This document shows, one piece after another, positions 14,465 through 19,357 of a stretch of DNA of 19,357 nt. Source of the stretch: an uncultured Corynebacterium sp. (GTDB taxonomy: Bacteria > Actinomycetota > Actinomycetes > Mycobacteriales > Mycobacteriaceae); contig CAMIFC010000036.1 in NCBI GenBank assembly GCA_946220775.1, forward strand, positions 1 to 19,357. The letters are read 5' to 3'. Positions within the stretch are counted from its first letter, which is position 1; the number at the start of each line of letters is the position of its first letter. Position numbers and translations under genes: made by a program. Below the pieces are notes generated by a model. That model did no database searches. It saw only the letters and a list, made by a program, of their open reading frames with translations, and was not told the DNA's origin.

Positions 14465-15670
14465 ATGAGCGTCAATATTCGCACTACCCACGTCGGCAGC
14501 CTGCCGCGCACCAAGGAACTCTTGGAGGTGAATAAGAAATTCGGCGCCGGTGAAATCGAGCGTGATGACTTCCTAGGCATTCTGCAGGAATCGATCGATA
14601 AGGTCGTCGCGAAGCAAAATGACATGGGCCTGTCGATCATCAACGAAGGCGAATACGGGCATGTGACCAGCGGTGCTGTGGACTACGGCGCCTGGTGGAA
14701 CTATAGCTTCTCCCGCCTCGGCGGACTGACCATGACCAACGAAGACCGCTGGGCCGCGCAAGAACCTGTGCGTAGCGAGCCAGGAAAGATCCGCCTGACG
14801 AACTTTAGCGACCGTCGCGACCGCGTGATGTTCCGCGAAGCTTACGAGGACCCGACCTCCGGAATCCTCGCTAACCGCGCCTCCGTCGGCAACCCCAAGA
14901 TCACCGGCCCAATCACCTACATCGGCCAAGAGCAGATCGACACGGACGTCAACCTGCTGAACAACGCCATGAAGAAGGCCGGAGCCAAGGACGGATTCGT
15001 CGCTGCGCTGTCCCCCGGCTCGGCGGCACGGTTGAAAAACGAATTCTACGAAACCGATGACGACATCGTCTGGGCCTGCGCCGACGCGATGTCCGAGGAG
15101 TACAAGGCCATCACCGATGCTGGTCTGACCGTCTCCATCGATGACCCATCGCTGGCCGAATCCTGGGACCAAATCAACCCAGAGCCCTCGCTGGATGACT
15201 ACCGCAAGTACATCCGCACCCGCGTGGACGCCATCAACCACGCGATCAAGGGACTGCCGAAGGAACAGACCCGCCTGCACATCTGCTGGGGTTCCTGGCA
15301 CGGCCCGCACGTCACCGACGTGCCATTTGAGGACATCATTGAGGAAATCCTGCGCGCCGAGGTCGGCGGGTACTCCTTCGAGGGTGCTTCCCCCCGCCAC
15401 GAACACGAGTGGCGTGTGTGGAAGGATCACAAGCTGCCCGAAGGCACCGTGATCTACCCGGGTGTGGTCTCCCACGCGATGAACGCCGTGGAACACCCGC
15501 GCCTCGTAGCTGACCGCATCATTCGCTTCGCAGAAGTTGTGGGCCCAGAAAATATCGTAGCCTCCACCGACTGTGGCCTCGGCGGCCGTCTGCACGAGCA
15601 GATCGCCTGGGCGAAGCTCGAATCCCTGGTCGAGGGCGCGGAGATCGCTAGCCGCGAGCTCAACGGCTAG
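14465..15670 (+). CDS. MetE-like cobalamin-independent methyltransferase (single barrel)
   Basis: A 401-aa protein of the family that includes the C-terminal barrel of MetE and the epoxyalkane:coenzyme M transferases. It begins with the family N-terminal motif THVGSLPR. The zinc site of MetE (His, Cys, Glu, Cys) is recognisable as H272 and C274 in LHICWGSWHG, E306 in YSFEGAS, and C370 in STDCGLGGR. It should therefore bind zinc and activate a thiol for alkyl transfer. It is about half the length of full MetE (near 750 aa) and lacks the N-terminal barrel, so whether it makes methionine or acts on another thiol is open. ATG at 14465 follows the ribosome site GAAAGAGG (14447-14454). It is a single-gene unit divergent from the hydrolase; no McbR-type operator was found. 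Confidence 0.85.
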   Translation: MSVNIRTTHVGSLPRTKELLEVNKKFGAGEIERDDFLGILQESIDKVVAKQNDMGLSIINEGEYGHVTSGAVDYGAWWNYSFSRLGGLTMTNEDRWAAQEPVRSEPGKIRLTNFSDRRDRVMFREAYEDPTSGILANRASVGNPKITGPITYIGQEQIDTDVNLLNNAMKKAGAKDGFVAALSPGSAARLKNEFYETDDDIVWACADAMSEEYKAITDAGLTVSIDDPSLAESWDQINPEPSLDDYRKYIRTRVDAINHAIKGLPKEQTRLHICWGSWHGPHVTDVPFEDIIEEILRAEVGGYSFEGASPRHEHEWRVWKDHKLPEGTVIYPGVVSHAMNAVEHPRLVADRIIRFAEVVGPENIVASTDCGLGGRLHEQIAWAKLESLVEGAEIASRELNG

Positions 15671-15693
15671 CTGTTTCCTTGTGCTTGCAGTGA

Positions 15694-15726
15694 GCGCCCG
15701 CCGTGGGGCGGGCGCCCCGCAAGGGG
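15694..15726. terminator. Paired GC-rich hairpins between converging genes
   Basis: GCGCCCGCC (15694-15702) and GGCGGGCGC (15707-15715) form a perfect 9-base stem with loop GTGG. CCCC-GCAA-GGGG (15715-15726) forms a second small hairpin touching the first. They lie between the converging MetE-like and ABC permease genes. Neither side has a T run, so this would be an atypical terminator. Confidence 0.5.
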
Positions 15727-15740
15727 TAGCGTCCTGATGC

Positions 15741-18443
15741 CTAGTCCGCGATCGCTTCCAACGGCGGGGTTTTGCTGGCCTTGATCGCCGGCCAGATTGC
15801 CGCGAGCACGCCCACCAGCGCGGATGCAAACACCATGATCACTAGCTGCCCGACCGGCACCTCAACTGTTTCGAGGCCTTCCCCTGCCAGCACCTTGATG
15901 AACGCCCAGCCGAGACCCAGACCGATCACGACACCAAGCAGCGCGCCATACACCGCGATCTGAACCGCTTCGAGCGTGATCATGCGGCGGATTTGTCCCC
16001 GCATGGTGCCGATAGCCCGGAGCATGCCGACTTCCTGACGGCGTTCGATGACGTTCAACGCCAGCGTGTTGATGATGCCCAGGATGGCCACGATGATCGC
16101 AAGTGCGAGCATGGCGTACAAGATGTTGAGCATCTGATCGACCATCACCGCTGCTTGGCCGGAGAATTCCTGTGGAGTCAAAATCTGAATCACGAGGAAG
16201 TCCTTGGTCGCGTCTTCCAGCGAACTCTTCAGCTGTTCGGGGTCAGTGCCGGGCTTTCCGTTCACCATGATGCCCATGACCTCCCCCGGTGGGATGTCAT
16301 CAGCTTTCCGCCCGCTGGCTTTGAGCACAGCGGATTGACTCAACATATAAGTGCCAAGCACCCGGTTGGATTCGTATGTACCCAGCAGCTTAGCTTTGGC
16401 ACCACCGGCTGACCGCTTCCCCGCCAGCAGTGGGTATTCCTTACCGACGACCCAACCGTGTTTCTCGGCAGCTTCCTTATCAGCGATGAAGCCCGGCTCC
16501 GAAAGGTCGGTTTTGCCCTCAACGGTCGTCATCTCGATGGACTTGTTGGGGTCACCATCGAAGAACCGCCCCATCGGCATTCCGGGCTGTCCGCCCACGC
16601 CGTCCACCATCAGTGGCGCGACCCCCATGGCAAGAGTGCTTTCCACGCCCTCGGCTTTACGGACTGCGCCGATTGCTTCATATGGCAGCGGGAACCCACT
16701 ATTCGACGGCGCCGACGCAACATAATCCGCCTTCACCGTGCTCTCCGTCACGGAGGCAACCGACGCCTTCATCGAAGCTCCCAGCATGCCGATCGCCGCC
16801 ACGAGCGCAAGCCCCAGCGTCAGCGCAAAAGCAGTCGTCGCAGTTCTGCGGGGATTTCGTTGTGTGTTCTTCCTCGCCAGGACGCCAACCGAGCCGAACG
16901 GGAACCCAATGCCCCGACCGATAATTGGAACAACCACCCGGCTAACAGCCGGGGATGCGAGGAACGCGCCAAGTATGACGAGCAGTGCGCCCACCCCAAC
17001 GAGGATGGCCCGTGGCTTCGTCTCCCACTCCCCCAAGTTGGCTCCGGCGATGGCACAGACCGCACCGATGATGACGCCCGAGACACCAATGATCGTTCGA
17101 GTCTTCAGAGAGTTGCTGGATGTGGCGTCCCCCGAACGCATAGCCGCAACGGGCGATACCGCACCCGCACGGCGAGCTGGAGCCCACGCGCTGATGATCG
17201 TGACGATCACGCCGAGGATCAGCGGGAGGACGACGGACTGGACGGTCAGGCCAATGCCGCCAGCGGGCAGCCCCGCACCGACAGCTTCCAGGATCGCGTA
17301 GATGACCTTGACCAGGCCCATTCCGGCGATCACGCCCAGCGCCGAGCCGATCACGCCCACCACGAATGCTTCGAAGATCACGGAACTGGTGAGCTGTTTC
17401 CGGGACACACCGATGGCACGCAGCAATGCGAATTCTCGCATCCTCTGAGCGACGATCATCGAAAATGTATTGGCAATAATAAAGGTTCCGACCAAAAGTC
17501 CGACGAGGCCGAAGGCGACCAGGAAATAAGTCACAAAGCTTAGTGCTTTACCGATTTCCTTGGATACTTCCGCGGAGACGTCCTCACCAGTCATGGCGTA
17601 ATACTGCGGGAACTTCGCCTTCACTGCCGACAGGAGCTGATCCTGGCTGGTACCTTCCGCAGCACTGACGTACACGATGGACGGCTGCCCCGGCTTGTAT
17701 TTTTTCCCAAAAACGCTCGGCTCAACACCGATGCCGATGAATCCGCCCGTCGCAGTTTCTGCTTTGTAAATGCCGGTGACCTTGACATCTGTCCGGCCAC
17801 TGTTGGTCACGATCGTCAGCGAATCCCCTACGCCAATGTTGTGACTTTCCGCAGCCTCACTATTGATCACCACCTCATCCTGGCCCTTGGCCTTCCGTCC
17901 CTCGGTGAGCTCATTGCTGCCCATCACGGATTCACTGCCGGTATAGAACGGAGTAACCACCGATGGAGCACCACCGGTATTGATGGTTTCCCCGTCGGCG
18001 GTCGCGATGACTGCCTGAGTTTGATCCGCAAGATTCATACGGCCGACCTCAGGCATCTTCGTCAGCGCGTCAATGTCCGCAGCCTTCAGCGTCGCATTGG
18101 GTTGGGACGCCATGGGCTGGCCACCTTCTTCCCCCGAAGCGCTGGGACCGCTCTCGCTGGAAGGAGGTGTCGCAGAGACAACCGCATCGACTTCCTTCAT
18201 CTGCGCGTCGACGATCGAATCGAAGGTCTTAGACAGACTCGCGGTGAACATGAGCGAACCCGCGATAAACGCGGTGCCGAGCACCACAGCAAGGACAGTC
18301 AGGAAAAGGCGAACCTTGTGGGCGCCAATGCTGCGCAAACTGATGCGAGCCATCGCCGACATCCCACTACTCGACTTGCCTGATGTCTGAGACGCTTTCG
18401 ACGCCGATTGCTGATTTGAAAAATCTGTAGAGGAATCAGCCAT
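15741..18443 (-). CDS. ABC exporter permease, two FtsX domains
   Basis: A 900-aa permease of the FtsX/MacB type. One N-terminal helix (about residues 38-70) is followed by a large extracellular region to about 300 and the first three-helix FtsX core (about 305-440, including VGTFIIANTFSMIVAQRMREFALLRAIG). Two further hydrophobic segments lie near 450-510. A second half repeats the pattern: a helix near 535-565 after LARKNTQRNPRRT, an outer domain, and the final FtsX core (about 770-890, LGIINTLALNVIERRQEVGMLRAIG). The duplicated layout allows a single polypeptide to act as the whole membrane part. ATG at 18443 overlaps the ATPase stop (TAATG), so the two are coupled. Such pairs export lipids, lipoproteins or peptides; the substrate here is unknown. 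The start region is Ser-rich and cytoplasmic. Confidence 0.92.
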   Translation of the reverse strand: MADSSTDFSNQQSASKASQTSGKSSSGMSAMARISLRSIGAHKVRLFLTVLAVVLGTAFIAGSLMFTASLSKTFDSIVDAQMKEVDAVVSATPPSSESGPSASGEEGGQPMASQPNATLKAADIDALTKMPEVGRMNLADQTQAVIATADGETINTGGAPSVVTPFYTGSESVMGSNELTEGRKAKGQDEVVINSEAAESHNIGVGDSLTIVTNSGRTDVKVTGIYKAETATGGFIGIGVEPSVFGKKYKPGQPSIVYVSAAEGTSQDQLLSAVKAKFPQYYAMTGEDVSAEVSKEIGKALSFVTYFLVAFGLVGLLVGTFIIANTFSMIVAQRMREFALLRAIGVSRKQLTSSVIFEAFVVGVIGSALGVIAGMGLVKVIYAILEAVGAGLPAGGIGLTVQSVVLPLILGVIVTIISAWAPARRAGAVSPVAAMRSGDATSSNSLKTRTIIGVSGVIIGAVCAIAGANLGEWETKPRAILVGVGALLVILGAFLASPAVSRVVVPIIGRGIGFPFGSVGVLARKNTQRNPRRTATTAFALTLGLALVAAIGMLGASMKASVASVTESTVKADYVASAPSNSGFPLPYEAIGAVRKAEGVESTLAMGVAPLMVDGVGGQPGMPMGRFFDGDPNKSIEMTTVEGKTDLSEPGFIADKEAAEKHGWVVGKEYPLLAGKRSAGGAKAKLLGTYESNRVLGTYMLSQSAVLKASGRKADDIPPGEVMGIMVNGKPGTDPEQLKSSLEDATKDFLVIQILTPQEFSGQAAVMVDQMLNILYAMLALAIIVAILGIINTLALNVIERRQEVGMLRAIGTMRGQIRRMITLEAVQIAVYGALLGVVIGLGLGWAFIKVLAGEGLETVEVPVGQLVIMVFASALVGVLAAIWPAIKASKTPPLEAIAD

Positions 18444-19234
18444 TAGTAGTTCTCGATTTCGCTCATGGTGTCCAGGATTTCTTCCGCAGTGGGGCGGGAC
18501 AGCTCAGAAACGATTTTGCCGTCAGCCAGAAATAGGACGCGATCGGCAAAGCTTGCGGCTTTGGGGTCGTGGGTCACGATAACCACCGTTTGGTCGTCTT
18601 TATCAACGGCGGCTCGAAGGATGTTGAGAACCTCTTGGGAGCTATTCGAGTCGAGGTTACCCGTGGGCTCGTCCCCGAAAATGATCTCTGGGTGGGCGAC
18701 CAAAGCGCGGGCACATGCAACGCGTTGTTGCTGGCCACCCGATAGCTCCGATGGTCGGTGGTCGAGACGTTCGGTGAGGCCCAATCGACTTGTGACCTCA
18801 TCGAACCATTCCTGGTCCACCTTCGTTCCTGCAACGTCAAGTGGCAGGGTGATGTTCTCTGCGGCGGTGAGGGTGGGCACGAGGTTGAAGGACTGGAAGA
18901 TGAAGCCGAGTCGGTCGCGTCGGAGTCCGGTGATTTCCTTGTCCTTCAGTTTGGACAAATCCGTATCACCGATATAGGCATGGCCGGAGCTCACCGCGTC
19001 AAGGCCGGCCATGCAGTGCATCAGTGTTGATTTACCGGAACCTGACGGCCCCATGATTGCGGTGAATTTGTTCTTTTCGAAGCCGACGTCAATACCTTTG
19101 AGGGCTTCAACCTGAACGGCCCCTTGACCATAGACTTTCTTGAGCTCTACCGCCCGTGCGGCGTAATCCGGAGTGGAGGTCGCTGGTACCAAGGTTGCTA
19201 CCACTTTCGTTAGGTCGTGTGAGGTGTATTTCAC
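18443..19234 (-). CDS. ABC transporter ATPase, MacB/LolD type
   Basis: A 263-aa ATPase with all motifs intact: Walker A GPSGSGKST (62-70), Q-loop Q114 in FIFQSFNLVP, signature LSGGQ (164-168), Walker B IIFGDE (184-189) and H-loop H222. The insertion-free size and FNLVPTLTAAENI stretch are typical of the MacB/LolD/FtsE group, which drives FtsX-type permeases like the gene it overlaps. The start is uncertain. GTG at 19234 opens the frame but has no ribosome site, and a TATTAT box (19238-19243) lies only 3 bases upstream, which would put the transcript start at or inside that codon. GTG at 19204 or TTG at 19192 are alternatives that leave the ATPase core whole. Confidence 0.93.
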   Translation of the reverse strand: MKYTSHDLTKVVATLVPATSTPDYAARAVELKKVYGQGAVQVEALKGIDVGFEKNKFTAIMGPSGSGKSTLMHCMAGLDAVSSGHAYIGDTDLSKLKDKEITGLRRDRLGFIFQSFNLVPTLTAAENITLPLDVAGTKVDQEWFDEVTSRLGLTERLDHRPSELSGGQQQRVACARALVAHPEIIFGDEPTGNLDSNSSQEVLNILRAAVDKDDQTVVIVTHDPKAASFADRVLFLADGKIVSELSRPTAEEILDTMSEIENY

Positions 19235-19237
19235 GTA

Positions 19238-19260
19238 ATAATACCGTGTCGGGCGGACAC
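19238..19260 (-). promoter_or_regulatory. Promoter region of the ABC operon with palindrome
   Basis: TATTAT (minus strand, 19243-19238) is a good -10 box. Immediately upstream is GTGTC-GGGCG-GACAC (19246-19260), a perfect inverted repeat in the -10/-35 spacer where a repressor could sit. No strong -35 box was found. Confidence 0.4.
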
Positions 19261-19302
19261 ATTCAGTGTGTAGACCTTGGGAAATGGCGAATTAGACATA
19301 TG

Positions 19303-19317
19303 CATAGTTGTGCTATG
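19303..19317. promoter_or_regulatory. Palindrome in the right-end intergenic region
   Basis: CATAG-TTGTG-CTATG is a perfect inverted repeat with a 5-base spacer, preceded by ATATGCATA. A rightward gene may start just beyond it, at ATG 19342 or GTG 19345 after GGTGAG (19335-19340). Only four or five codons are in the window, so no product can be named. Confidence 0.35.
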
Positions 19318-19357
19318 TGTGTGGGTAAAAAAACGGTGAGCATGGTGCCTCAACTAC

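Noticed and set aside
14573..15829. A 418-codon open frame on the minus strand opposite the MetE-like gene
   Set aside because: It is antisense to a protein with intact zinc-site motifs, has no domain signature, and runs across the convergent intergenic region into the ABC permease gene.
1..19357. CRISPR arrays, tRNA or rRNA genes, insertion sequences, phage or restriction genes
   Set aside because: No regularly spaced repeats, cloverleaf-like segments, transposase motifs or terminal inverted repeats were recognised on either strand.

Overview
The window reads as chromosomal DNA of a high-GC actinomycete, most likely a Corynebacterium. The reasons are the actinobacterial pairing of an XPB-type helicase with a Helicase_C_3/WYL-like protein, a small membrane protein resembling the corynebacterial DUF3239 family, leaderless transcript signals (TATAAT or TACAAT about 8 bases before ATG), and GTGA-N6-TCAC sites resembling the corynebacterial CRP-family regulator GlxR. 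I cannot name the species from sequence alone. No rRNA, tRNA, CRISPR array, insertion sequence or phage gene was seen, and no gap between genes exceeds about 155 bases.

Layout. Bases 1-4013 (+) hold a DNA repair pair: the 3' part of a Helicase_C_3 protein, then XPB helicase, then an overlapping small membrane protein. Bases 4105-5988 (+) hold a MarR regulator and an MFS efflux-type transporter. Bases 6060-10277 (+) are a tight operon: pxpA, a pxpB-pxpC fusion, and a biotin carboxylase carrying its own biotinyl domain. A GntR/FCD regulator (10360-10995, +) follows with its own promoter. Facing it across a strong bidirectional terminator are a DUF1445 (YcsI-like) gene and an NRAMP-family transporter (YcsG-like), both on the minus strand. 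Next come an alpha/beta-hydrolase-fold gene (-), a divergent MetE-like methyltransferase (+), and at the right end a two-gene ABC exporter (-; FtsX-type permease and MacB/LolD-type ATPase).

The most notable unit is 5.98-13.3 kb. It resembles the Bacillus subtilis ycsF-ycsG-ycsI-kipI-kipA-kipR locus, whose PxpABC homologues are an ATP-dependent 5-oxoprolinase, but adds a biotin carboxylase/BCCP polypeptide. KipI/KipA-type domains form the carboxyltransferase part of urea carboxylase, so this polypeptide plus the PxpBC fusion supplies every domain of a urea-carboxylase-like enzyme on two proteins, with PxpA as a candidate third partner. No other carboxyltransferase is encoded nearby.

The control regions tie the unit together. 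GTGA-N6-TCAC occurs before pxpA, before gntR and before the NRAMP gene, and I saw it nowhere else. A near-identical 13-base palindrome, ATTGTTGAAC(A/G)AT, fitting the FadR-type GntR consensus, lies before both pxpA and the NRAMP gene. I infer one regulon for uptake and breakdown of 5-oxoproline or a related lactam/amide, controlled by a local repressor and a global CRP-type regulator.
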